Source of the DNA: CAWATZ01 sp963784995
Lineage (GTDB): Bacteria > Planctomycetota > Planctomycetia > Gemmatales > Gemmataceae
Direction of reading: 5' to 3'
Length of the DNA stretch: 64,000 bases
NCBI GenBank assembly: GCA_963784995.1
Contig: CAWATZ010000007.1
Coordinates: 682,001 to 746,000 of the forward strand
Under the pieces are notes generated by a model. It was not told where the DNA came from. It made no database searches and worked only from the letters and a program-made list of their open reading frames with translations. Shown here piece after piece: positions 9,227-18,100 of this stretch. Position 1 is the stretch's first letter. Each line of letters opens with the position of its first letter. The position numbers and the translations under genes are program-made.

Positions 9227-9606
9227 GCCGTTTGCCCGACGATGCACTGGTTGTTCGCGGCGGCCAGAACTTGCCGGAGAACTTCGCGCAGGGGTCTGGC
9301 GTCACGGTCGCCCCGGATGGTACACTTCAAGGAGTGTCGGTAAACTGCGCTGCAGGGTTATCCGTCGATGTTCTGACGGCTGCGAATTCCAGCACGGGTT
9401 ATCCGGGAATTCTCAACAATCAAATCGGCGTGACCACCGTAGGTGCGATCCGAAGTTCCGGAGGAGACGTTGTGCCTTCGCCCACACGAGGCAATCCCCA
9501 TCACGCGACCCAGATCGGACTCATTCCCGAGCAGGCGAGCGCGCTCTTTCGCCCAACCACCGCGAACCCTCGCAAGAAACAACCCGGGAAAGGGGCAGGA
9601 CCATGA
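9223..9606 (+). CDS. Small conserved planctomycete-type protein, function unknown (first of an overlapping pair)
   Basis: 127 residues starting at an ATG that overlaps the preceding stop (ATGA) and ending in another ATGA overlap with the next gene. The sequence begins MSRLPDDALVVRGGQNLPEN and contains GYPGILNNQIGVTTVGAIR, GGDVVPSPTRGNPHHAT and LIPEQASALFRPT. Conserved-looking Gly, Pro and Asn positions and the absence of low complexity argue for a real protein. From memory, similar small proteins occur repeatedly in Gemmata-type genomes next to a partner like the following gene; I cannot verify that here. No signal peptide or membrane segment. The tight coupling with its neighbour resembles a toxin-antitoxin or effector-immunity pair, but that is speculation. 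Confidence 0.65.
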   Translation: MSRLPDDALVVRGGQNLPENFAQGSGVTVAPDGTLQGVSVNCAAGLSVDVLTAANSSTGYPGILNNQIGVTTVGAIRSSGGDVVPSPTRGNPHHATQIGLIPEQASALFRPTTANPRKKQPGKGAGP

Positions 9607-9947
9607 CCGAGCCACGGATTTATGCTGATTTCCACAACCTCGACGATCTCAACCGCCTGCGGCTGACTTGCCAGGGTACGAAAGAGGACCTGGCACGCCA
9701 GAAGGTTCAGTTAAGCGAAGGTCTGCCCCTCACGTTCTACATGGACGATGCCGACGAGAACGGCAAGCCCGACCCAATCCTGGTTCGGGGGACCGTCTCC
9801 TTCAACGAGAAAGATCATTGCTGGGTTGCGAGTGTTGACTGGCAGGCCATCTGGCACCAATCCGACGAACGGCAACCCAGAACCAATGGCCAAGCCTCTC
9901 CCTCGTCTGACCGGGCCAAAGAACGTTCTTCCGCCGCCGAGGAGTGA
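9603..9947 (+). CDS. Small acidic protein, function unknown (second of an overlapping pair)
   Basis: 114 residues from the ATG at 9603, which overlaps the stop of the previous gene. It begins MTEPRIYADFHNLDDLNRLR and continues with LTCQGTKEDLARQKVQLSEG and LTFYMDDADENGKPDPI. The body is acidic and looks like a small beta-rich domain (VRGTVSFNEKDHCWVASVDW). The C-terminal 30 residues are polar and probably disordered. AGGGGCAGGA precedes the start. Its compactness and overlap suggest it is made together with, and perhaps binds, the 127-residue protein. No family I can name. Confidence 0.65.
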   Translation: MTEPRIYADFHNLDDLNRLRLTCQGTKEDLARQKVQLSEGLPLTFYMDDADENGKPDPILVRGTVSFNEKDHCWVASVDWQAIWHQSDERQPRTNGQASPSSDRAKERSSAAEE

Positions 9948-10121
9948 ACCAACTCTCGATTGCAACCTGGCGGCTTGCGCGAACTGTAGTGGAGTGGGGT
10001 GGACCCAGTTCCTTGATCAGAGGCCACCTCTTCGGAGAATGATTGCCGGCATGGTCGTCGCCACGTAACTTGCCGGGTGGAAGCCGTGCGGCCGGATCAA
10101 ACCTCCCTGGAGTGCAGCACC

Positions 10122-11330
10122 ATGATCCCTCCTTCTCCCGAAGACGCCCTCGTTGCCCGCCTCGACGTGGCCCCAACCGGCACTGGCCCGCTCGATGGCT
10201 TGCGCTTCGGTGTGAAGGATCTCATCGACGTGGCCGGGACGGTGACCGGGGGCGGCAACCCTGCCTGGCGCGACACCCACCCCTCTGCGGTGGCTCACGC
10301 CGTCTGCGTCGAGCAATTACTTCAGGCCGGGGCTCGCTGTGCTGCCAAGACGGTCACCGACGAGCTGGCCTTTAGCCTGCTCGGGGAGAATCGGTTCTAC
10401 GGCACGCCTCTCAACCCTCGGGCGCCGGACCGGGTTCCGGGCGGCTCCTCCAGTGGGTCCGCCTCGGCGGTCGCTTGCGGTCTGGTCGATTTTGCCCTCG
10501 GTACGGACACGGGCGGGTCGGTCCGGGTGCCGGCGTCCAACTGCGGCATCTTCGGCCTGCGGCCGACCCACGGCCTCATCTCCGTTGCTGGAGTAATGCC
10601 CTTCGCACCGGGATTTGATACGGTCGGCGTTCTCGCTGCCAGCGCGGAGGTGCTCGCGCGAACTGCCGCCGTTCTGCTGGCCAGTGAAGTTCCGCACCAG
10701 GTGCAACCGGGTACGGTTTACCTCCTGCGTGACGCCTTCGAGCTGGTTGACGAGGAGGTTCGCCAGGCGGTGGTCAAGCCGCTGCGGCTGCTGCGCGAAC
10801 GGTTCGGAGAGCGGCTGCGGGAGACGAGTCTGGGAGAACTGGCACAGGGTGATCTTGCCGCCTGGGGCGAAACGTTTTGCGTGGTCCAGTGGGCCGAAAT
10901 CCGCAGCAGCCTGGGCGCGTGGATTGAAGCCACCAGACCGGACTTCGGACCGGCGACCGAGGCAAACTTCACGCTGACGGCAAGCCTTGATCGGAGGCGG
11001 GTGGCCAGGGCAATCGAAAGTCGCGAACGCTTCTACCGCCGGCTGCGGGCCGTGCTTGGACCGACCGATCTTATCGTTCTCCCGACGACGCCGGCGCTGC
11101 CACCGCTGAAGGGGGCGCAGCTGCCCCGTTCGGCAAGCGGGAAGGACTATTACCCGCGGGCGCTGGCGCTGACGAGCCTGGCAGGGATCGGCCGGCTCCC
11201 CCAGGTGTCGCTCCCCCTGGGCAACGCTGGCGGAGTGCCGGTCGGGGTGTCCCTGGCGGGAGCGCAGGGGGAAGATGCGTTCCTGCTCGGCGCGGTCCTG
11301 GATCTGTATGGAGCGAAGGCAAAAGCGTGA
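10122..11330 (+). CDS. Amidase-signature family hydrolase
   Basis: 402 residues, typical for short amidase-signature enzymes that hydrolyse carboxamides. The Ser-cisSer-Lys triad is visible: Lys in FGVKDLIDVAG, and the two serines in PGGSSSGSASAVACGLVDFA followed by LGTDTGGSVRVPASNCG. The Gly/Ser core and the GLRPTHGLIS segment are intact. I start at MIPPSPEDALVARL (10122) because the preceding 15 codons are not amidase-like. Some bacterial members act in Gln-tRNA amidation (GatA), but this protein is shorter than GatA and has no gatB or gatC beside it, so substrate is open. It stands alone on the plus strand. Confidence 0.82.
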   Translation: MIPPSPEDALVARLDVAPTGTGPLDGLRFGVKDLIDVAGTVTGGGNPAWRDTHPSAVAHAVCVEQLLQAGARCAAKTVTDELAFSLLGENRFYGTPLNPRAPDRVPGGSSSGSASAVACGLVDFALGTDTGGSVRVPASNCGIFGLRPTHGLISVAGVMPFAPGFDTVGVLAASAEVLARTAAVLLASEVPHQVQPGTVYLLRDAFELVDEEVRQAVVKPLRLLRERFGERLRETSLGELAQGDLAAWGETFCVVQWAEIRSSLGAWIEATRPDFGPATEANFTLTASLDRRRVARAIESRERFYRRLRAVLGPTDLIVLPTTPALPPLKGAQLPRSASGKDYYPRALALTSLAGIGRLPQVSLPLGNAGGVPVGVSLAGAQGEDAFLLGAVLDLYGAKAKA

Positions 11331-11382
11331 GCGGAGTCCCGCGTAGCCAAAACCGGCCGCTTCGGGTACGCTGGAACCGGAG

Positions 11383-12545
11383 ATGCCTGTGAAGGTCCTG
11401 GTTCCAGCAATGTCGAGCAAAGCGAAGGTCCTGATCGTGGATGACTCGCGCTCCTTCCGCTCCGCGCTGAAGGACGTGCTGTCCGCCTGCGACGACATTG
11501 ACGTGGTCGGTTCGGTCTTCAGTGGCGAGCGGGCCCTGGAGTTCATCCGCAAGTCGCCGCCCGACCTGGTGACGCTGGACGTGACCATGCCGGGCATGGA
11601 TGGGCTGGAAACCCTGCGTGCGATCCGGCAGTTCAACAGCAGCCGGCCGGACCAGGCGCCGGTCGGAGTGATCATGGTCAGCGTCTCCACCACGGAGGGG
11701 GCCCAGGTGACCGCCGAGGCGCTGCAGCAGGGTGCCTTGACCTTCGTCCACAAGCCGCAGGGCAACACGGTGGAAGCCAGCGTGGCCGCCCTGGCCCAGC
11801 AGCTGGTCGGCAAGATCCGCCAGTGCAGTCAGCGGGGCTTCCTGGCGAGACGGGAGCGCGGCGAGCCCGGGGGCGTCAGCCCCCGGGGTACGGAGACTCC
11901 GGAGCCCACGAAACCGCGCGACACGGCGAAAGCGCCCGAAAGGTCCGGCCCTATCGCGCCGTGGTGATCGCCGTGTCCACCGGGGGCCCCGCCGCCCTGG
12001 CGCGGATGCTGCCGGAGCTGTGTGAGCGGACCGACTTGCCGGTCCTGGTGGCGCAGCACATGCCGCCCGAGCAGCCGGAGATGATGACCAACCTGGTCAA
12101 GGGCCTGGCGGCCCGCTGCCGTTGTCCCGTGGTCGAGGCTTCCGACGGCGGCCCGGTCCTTGCCCGGACGGTGTACTTCGCGCCGGGCGGCAGGCATTTG
12201 CTGGTGCGGCAAGGGCCCAACGGCCAGGTCATCACCAGCTTGACCGAGCAGCCGCAGGAAAACAACTTCTGGCCCTCGGCCAATGCGCTGTTCCGGTCGG
12301 CGCACCACGTTTGGGGCGGCGACGTGGTGGCCGTGGTCCTGACCGGAATGCTCAACGACGGCACGCGGGGGCTGGAGCCGCTGAAGCGCGCCGGGGCCCA
12401 CGTCATCGCCCAGGACAAGGCCACCAGCGTGACCTGGGGCATGCCCGAGAGCGCCCTGCTGGCCGGGCTGGTCGATGAGGTGCTGCCGCTGGAGCAGATC
12501 CCGGCCGTGATCGCGGCCCTGGTCCAGGCGGGACGGAGGAGCTGA
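11383..12545 (+). CDS. cheB: CheB-type protein-glutamate methylesterase with receiver domain (frame interrupted)
   Basis: Two overlapping frames make one CheB. The first (11383-11967) is a receiver: VLIVDDSRSFR with the acidic pair, VTLDVTMPGMDG with the phosphorylated Asp, and VHKPQ with the conserved Lys. The second runs to 12545 and is the methylesterase with its Ser (VIAVSTGGPAAL), His (VAQHMPPEQPEMM) and Asp (VVLTGMLNDGTRG). They join if one missing base is restored between about 11930 and 11955, in the Pro/Thr linker. CheB demethylates chemoreceptors when its receiver is phosphorylated. cheR follows by one base. A start at 11410 (MSSKAKVLIVDDS) is also plausible. Whether the break is real or a sequencing error cannot be told here. 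Confidence 0.8.
11866..11887. repeat. Short GC palindrome in the CheB linker
   Basis: Perfect 9-bp arms CCCGGGGGC and GCCCCCGGG around GTCA, preceded by GCGAGC. The GCGAGC word and the GGC-GTCA-GCC centre recur in the longer palindromes at 54937-55014 and 59323-59407, which suggests a common origin. Confidence 0.6.
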
Positions 12546-12546
12546 C

Positions 12547-13424
12547 GTGCAACTGTCCCTGCCGGTCTTCCAGGAGCTGCGCGGCCTGATCCACGACCTG
12601 TGCGGCCTGGCCCTGCCCGACGACAAGCTCTACCTGGTCGAGCAGCGCCTGCAACCGCTGGCGGCGTCCAGCGGCTGCGGCAGCTTTGAGGCCTTCGCCA
12701 GCAGGCTGCGCGGCCGGGAAGGCCAGCAGCTGCGCGAGCCAGTGATCGAGGCCATCACCACCAGCGAAACCTCCTTCTTCCGCGACGGCCATCCCTTTGA
12801 GACGTTCCGCGATCACCTCCTCCCCTTCTTGGTCGAGCGCGTGCTGGAGTCTCGCAAACGGGGGCTTGCCGCTCGGGCCATTCCACGGGCCGGATCTGGA
12901 GCACCGCCGCCTCGACGGGGCAGGAACCGTACAGCCTGGCGATGACGCTGCTCGATTTCCTCGCCTCGGGCCGCGCCAGCGGCCTGGGCGAGAGCGACTT
13001 CTCCATCCTGGCCACCGACATCTCGGCGCGGGTGCTGGCCGTGGCCCGGCACGGGCGCTACAGCGACCGGGAGGTTCGCCGCGGCGTGCCGGAGGACTTG
13101 CAGGAGCGCTACTTCCGCCGGGAAAAGGACACCTGGATCGCCTGTGACCGGGTGCGCCGGCTGGTGACGTTTCGCCGGCTGAACCTGGTACAGCCGTTTG
13201 TCGGCCTGGGCCAGTTCGACGTCATTTTCTGCCGTAACGTGCTGATTTATTTCGATGACGAAACGCGCCGGCAGATCGTGGACCGATTGTATCAGCTCCT
13301 GAGTCCGGCCGGCTTGCTGATCCTGGGTTCGGTCGAGAACCTGTACGGCGTCAGCACGCGCTTCGAGTCGGTCCACCTGGGCGAGACCATCGTGTTCCGC
13401 AAACGGGGCGATAGAGAAGGGTAG
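12547..13424 (+). CDS. cheR: CheR-type chemoreceptor methyltransferase (frame interrupted)
   Basis: The N-terminal frame (12547-12945) carries ITTSETSFFRDGHPFETFRD, the CheR hallmark. The SAM-binding half continues in another frame: RIWSTAASTGQEPYSLAM, ILATDISARVLAVARHGRYS and VIFCRNVLIYFDDE, ending at 13424. The frames join if one base is restored near 12855-12885; a run of five G at 12860-12864 is a likely site. CheR methylates receptor glutamates, opposing CheB. The GTG start lies one base after the cheB stop with GGAGGAG upstream, so the two form an operon. No receptor, cheA or cheW is in the window. The stop codon is supplied by the end of a palindrome. Confidence 0.8.
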
Positions 13425-13514
13425 CCGCTTGCGGCTGTAGGGAACGGCCTCCGTGGCGTTCCGGTCCCACGCGGAACGCCACGGAGGGCGTTCCCTACAG
13501 CCGCAAGCGGCTTA
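13422..13514. terminator. Near-perfect palindrome between convergent genes (two-way terminator)
   Basis: Arms of about 42 bases (13422-13463 and 13472-13514) with one mismatch and one extra base flank an 8-base loop. It lies between cheR (plus) and the helicase (minus). Its outer ends TAGCCGC and GCGGCTTA contain the stop codons of both genes. Strong stem and convergent setting fit a bidirectional terminator. Confidence 0.7.
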
Positions 13515-14888
13515 CTGATACGCATGATGCTGTCGCCGCCGCTCGCTGGTGAACTCCTCCGCCGTGCCGCGGGTAACGACCTCGTAGAGATGCGCCTGCT
13601 TGTCGCCGACCTTGCGCAGCAGCCGGCCCAGACGCTGGACGTGTTCGCGCACGGTGCCGGAGCCCGACAGGATGATGCCGACGTTGGCGGCCGGCACGTC
13701 CACGCCCTCGTTGAGCACCCGGCTGGTGACCACAATGGACAGGTCGCCTTTGCCGAAAGCGTCAAGCAGTTGCCGCCGTTCCCGGGCCTTGGTCTGGTGG
13801 GTGATGGCCGGCACCAGGAAGCGGCGGGCGATCTGGTACACCGTGGCGTTGTCGTAGGTGAAGATCAGCACCCGATCCTGACCGTGTTTCTCCAGCAGGT
13901 TCTCCAGGACGCGGAGCTTGGCCGGAGCAGCGAGGGCCAACTGGCGCTGTTCGCGGTAAGCCTGGAAGGCGACGCGCCCCTCACGCGAGCGGCTCGTCTC
14001 CTGGATGAAGCGCTGCCAGCCGTGCGCTCCGCCCATGCTGATGCCGTGGTCGGCGACGAACTGCTTATAGACGTCGCGGGCTTTCTGGTAGCGTGCTTCC
14101 TCCTCCGGCGACAGTTCCACGTAGAGCCGTTCCGTCCGATACTCCGCCAGGAAGTCACCTTTCAGCTCCCTGATCTCCCGGCGATAGACCAGCGGCCCGA
14201 TCAGCCCGTGCAGCAGATCGTCCTGCCCGTCCGTGCGCTCCGGGGTGGCGGTCAGGCCGAGGCGGAACGGTGCCAGGCTGCCGATGGCCGCCTGCATGTA
14301 ACCCGGGCTCGGCAGATGATGGCACTCGTCGAAGATCAGCAGCCCGAAGCGATGGGCCCAGCGCTCGAAGTAGAGATACGCCGAGTCGTAGGTAGTCACC
14401 GTCAGCTGGCGGATGTCGTACTCGCCGCCGCCCAGCAGACCGATCTCAGTTCCGAAGGCGTTGCGCAGCTCGGCGTACCACTGATGCAGCAGGTCGATGG
14501 TCGGAGTCACGACGATGGCGGGCCGGGCGGTGCGGGCGATGGCGAGGATGGCGAGGAAGGTCTTGCCGGTGCCGGTCGGCAGCACGACGACGCCCCGGCC
14601 GCCGGTCTTCCACCAGGCGTCGAGGGCCTCGGTCTGATGCGGAAACGGATCGCGGGTGGTGCGCAGCGGCCAGGGCGTTTTGTCCCAGGCGCGGGCCTTG
14701 TCGTCGTAGGGAATCTTCTGCTGCCGCAGATGCTCGACCAGGGCGCGATAGTGCAGGCCCTGGGTGCGGTGGACCTCAGTGCGCTGGTCGTACTGGACGT
14801 GCGGCAGCGCGGCCAGGGTTTCCGCGGGGGCCCCGGTCAGCACGACCGTGCCGCCTTCGTAAGCCAGCTGAATCGGTGTCGGGTTCAT
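13512..14888 (-). CDS. Superfamily 2 DEAD/DEAH-type helicase (XPB/RAD25-like)
   Basis: 458 residues. Walker A is LPTGTGKTFLA, motif Ia is VVTPTIDLLHQW, motif II is LLIFDECHHLPS and motif III is GLTATPERTDG. The second RecA lobe has VLIFTYDN, VVTSRVLNEGVDVPAAN and motif VI QRLGRLLRKVGD. An N-terminal domain of about 95 residues precedes the helicase core, as in bacterial XPB-like proteins. It is expected to translocate on duplex DNA using ATP; the pathway is not evident from neighbours. I take the ATG at 14888 (MNPTPIQLAYEGGT). No ribosome site is clear there, and CATAAT lies just upstream, so a near-leaderless message or a start at 14921 is possible. Confidence 0.83.
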   Translation of the reverse strand: MNPTPIQLAYEGGTVVLTGAPAETLAALPHVQYDQRTEVHRTQGLHYRALVEHLRQQKIPYDDKARAWDKTPWPLRTTRDPFPHQTEALDAWWKTGGRGVVVLPTGTGKTFLAILAIARTARPAIVVTPTIDLLHQWYAELRNAFGTEIGLLGGGEYDIRQLTVTTYDSAYLYFERWAHRFGLLIFDECHHLPSPGYMQAAIGSLAPFRLGLTATPERTDGQDDLLHGLIGPLVYRREIRELKGDFLAEYRTERLYVELSPEEEARYQKARDVYKQFVADHGISMGGAHGWQRFIQETSRSREGRVAFQAYREQRQLALAAPAKLRVLENLLEKHGQDRVLIFTYDNATVYQIARRFLVPAITHQTKARERRQLLDAFGKGDLSIVVTSRVLNEGVDVPAANVGIILSGSGTVREHVQRLGRLLRKVGDKQAHLYEVVTRGTAEEFTSERRRQHHAYQ

Positions 14889-15021
14889 GCACTTATTATG
14901 GCGGGCCCGGAGGGTTATTTCCATCCAGAACCGGTCACGAGTCAAAGGACAACAAACGGATGAGGGGTCTCACTGATTGGCATTGCTTCGGAGCGATTTG
15001 GTCTGGTATGCGCTCACCTTT

Positions 15022-15086
15022 GATAGTGTTCAGTGTTCAGTAGGAAGCGTGGCCTCTCACCTCCCAACTGAACACTGAACACTATC
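15022..15086. promoter_or_regulatory. Perfect inverted repeat in the divergent helicase/TPR-CHAT promoter region
   Basis: Arms of 20 bases (15022-15041 and 15067-15086) are perfect complements around a 25-base loop. Each arm holds two overlapping copies of GTGTTCAGT, so the site has four half-sites. It lies 23 bases before the TPR-CHAT start and about 130 bases from the helicase start. This arrangement suits an operator, though a structural RNA element is equally possible. Confidence 0.5.
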
Positions 15087-15108
15087 CCAGGACGGAGAGG
15101 AGTGAGCC

Positions 15109-18100
15109 ATGCCAGGGATGCGGTGGGCCTTGGTTCCGATCGCCGTGGTGGTGCTGTTGTCGGCGGGGTCGGAACCCAGGCCGACGGACCTGAGCCGGGA
15201 AGAGGTGCTGAAGCTCTTCGGGGAGGTGAAAGCGTTACGCAAGGCAGGCAAACCGCTGGAGGCGGAGCCGCTGGCTGCACGCCTGGTCCAGTCGGCTCCC
15301 CAGGTGCTGGGGGAAGACAATCCCAGGACGGCCGACTGCCTCACCCTGGCAGGCCGGGTCTATGCCGAACTGGACCAGTTCGCCAGGGCGGAGGAACTTT
15401 ATCAGCACGGCCTGCAAATCCGCGAGACCAACCTGGGCAAGGACCACCCTGCTGTCGCTTCCAGCCTCAACCATCTGGCCGACCTGTACTATAGCCTGGC
15501 CGAGTATGCCAAAGCGGAGCCGCTCTGCCAGCGCGGCTTACAAATCCGCGAGACGAAATTGGGCAAGGACCACCCTGCCGTCGCCCGAAGCCTCAGCACT
15601 CTGGGCGTGCTGTACCAGGCCCAGGGCGAGTACGCCCGAGCAGAGCCGCTCTTGCGCCGGGGCCTGGAGATCCGGGAAGCCCAGCTCGGCAAGGACCACC
15701 CCGCCGTCGCCAACAGCCTCCTCTGGCTGGCGGACAATCTGTATGAGTCCCAGGGCCAGGACGCTGGGGTCGAGCCACTGTTGCAGCGGAGCCTGCAGAT
15801 CCGCGAGGCCCGGCTGGGCAAGGACCACCCCGACGTGGCCAGCAGCCTCGCCAACCTGGCCTTGCTCTACCTTGCCCAGGAGCAGTACGCCAGAGCCGAG
15901 CCGCTTCTCCAGCGCAGTCTGCAGATCCGCGAGACCCGGCTGGGCAAGGACCACTCCGACGTGGCCCAAAGCCTCAACGGCCTGGCCTGGCTGTACCGTG
16001 CCCAGAAACAGTATGCCAGGGCCGAACTGCTCCTCCAGCGCGGTCTGCGAATCCGCGAAACCCGGCTGGGCAAGGACCACCCCGATGTGGTCTCCTGCTT
16101 GAACGGCCTGGCCTTGCTGTACCGTGCCCAGGGTCAGTATGCCAAAGCAGAGCCGCTCCTGCAGCGCGGCCTGCAGATCCGGGAGGCCAAATTAGGTAAG
16201 GACCATCCCGACGTCGTCACCAATCTGGGTGGGCTGGCCAGTCTGTACCGTGCCCAGGGCCAGTATGCCAGGGCGGAACCGCTCCTGCAGCGCGGTCTGC
16301 AGATCCGCGAGACCCGCCTGGGCAAGGATCATCTCGCCGTCGCCTCCAGCCTCAACAGTTTGGCCGGGCTGCACAAGGACCAGGGCCAGTACGCCAAAGC
16401 GGAGCCGCTCCTGCAGCGCAGCCTGGAGATCCGCGAGACCAGGCTGGGCAAGGACCACCTCGACGTTGCTTCCAACCTCCACGATCTCGGCGCTGTACCA
16501 GGATCAGGGCCAGAATGCCAAAGCGGAGCCACTCTTGCTCCGCAGCCTGGCAATCCGGGAGGCCAAACTGGGCAAGGATCACTTCGACGTCGCCCTGACC
16601 CTCAACTACCTGGCCACACTGTATTATGGCCAGAAACAGCCCACCAGGGCAGAGCCCCTTTATCGCCGCAGCCTGGAGATCACCGAGGCCCGCCTGGGAA
16701 AGGACCACCCCTACGTCGCCAGGATCGGCAACGCCCTAGCCGGTCTGTACTACGAACAGGGCCAGCTCGACAGGGCCGTACCCCTGCTGCGCCGCAGTCT
16801 GGAGATCACCGAAGCCCGGCGAGGCAAGGACCATCCCGAAGTCGCCGCATGTCTCAACAAGCTGGTCATGCTGTACCACGCTCAGGGTGAGGATGCCAAA
16901 GCCGAGCCGCTGGCACGCCGGAGCCTGGAGATCAAGGAAACTCACCTCGGCAAGGACCACCTGGACGTCGCTACCAGCCTCGACAACCTGGGCGCGCTGT
17001 ACCTGGCTCAAGGCCAGCATGCCAGGGCGGAGCCACTCCTCCTGCGCAGCCTGCAAATCCGCGAGGCCAAACAGGGCAAGGACCATCCCGAGGTCGTCGC
17101 CAGCCTCAGTCACCTGGCTGGTCTGTACTATTCCCAGCACGAGTACGCCAAAGCCGAACCGCTCTTGCGCCGCTGCCTGGAGGTCACCGAGGCCTGCCTG
17201 GGCAAGGACCACCACGACGTCGCCACCCTCCTCAACGCCCTGGCCGGCCTGTACTACGCTCAGGGCCAGTATGCCAAAGCGGAGCCGCTCGCACGCCGCA
17301 GCCTGGAGATCCAGGAAACCCACCTCGGCAAGAACCACCTCGACGTCGCCAGCAGCCTCGACAACCTGGGCATGCTGTACTATAAGCAGGGCCAGTACGC
17401 CAGGGCCGAGCCACTGCTTCAGCGCAGTCTCGCCATCCGCGAGACCAAACTGGGCAAGGACCGCCCCAAGGTCGGCGACAGCCTCAGTCACCTGGCTGGT
17501 CTGTACTGTACCCAGCACGAGTACGCCAAAGCCGAACCGCTCCTCCGCCGCTGCCTGGAAAGCACCGAGGCCCGCCTGGGCAAGGACCACCCTGACGTTG
17601 CGGCTTGCCTCGATAACCTGGGCGGACTGTACCTGTCCCAGAAACAGTACGCCAAAGCGGAGCCGCTCTTGCGTCGCAGTCTGGAGATCAGCGAGGCCCG
17701 GCGAGGCAAGGACCACCCCGACGTTGCCAACGTCATCAACCACCTGGCCGCACTGTACTACGCCCAGGGCGAGTACACCAGGGCCGAGCCGTTCTGCCAG
17801 CGCGACCTGGAGATGACCGAGGCCCGCCGGGGCAAGGACCACCCCGACGTCGCCAGCCGCCTCCGCGACCTGGGCCTGCTGTACCATAAGCAAGGCCTGT
17901 ACGCCAGGGCCGAGCCACTGCTCCAGCGCAGTCTCGCCATCCGCGAGGCCAAGCTGGACAAGGACCACCCCGATGTGGCCACCAGCCTCACCAACCTGGC
18001 CTGGCTCTACCTTGCCCAGGAGCAATACGCCAGGGCCGAGCCGCTCTTGCAGCGCAGTTTGCAGATCCGCGAGACCCGGCTGGGCAAGGACCACTCCGAC

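Noticed and set aside
9223..9947. Naming the small pair a toxin-antitoxin system
   Set aside because: Only overlap and size support it; no toxin or DNA-binding motif is visible.
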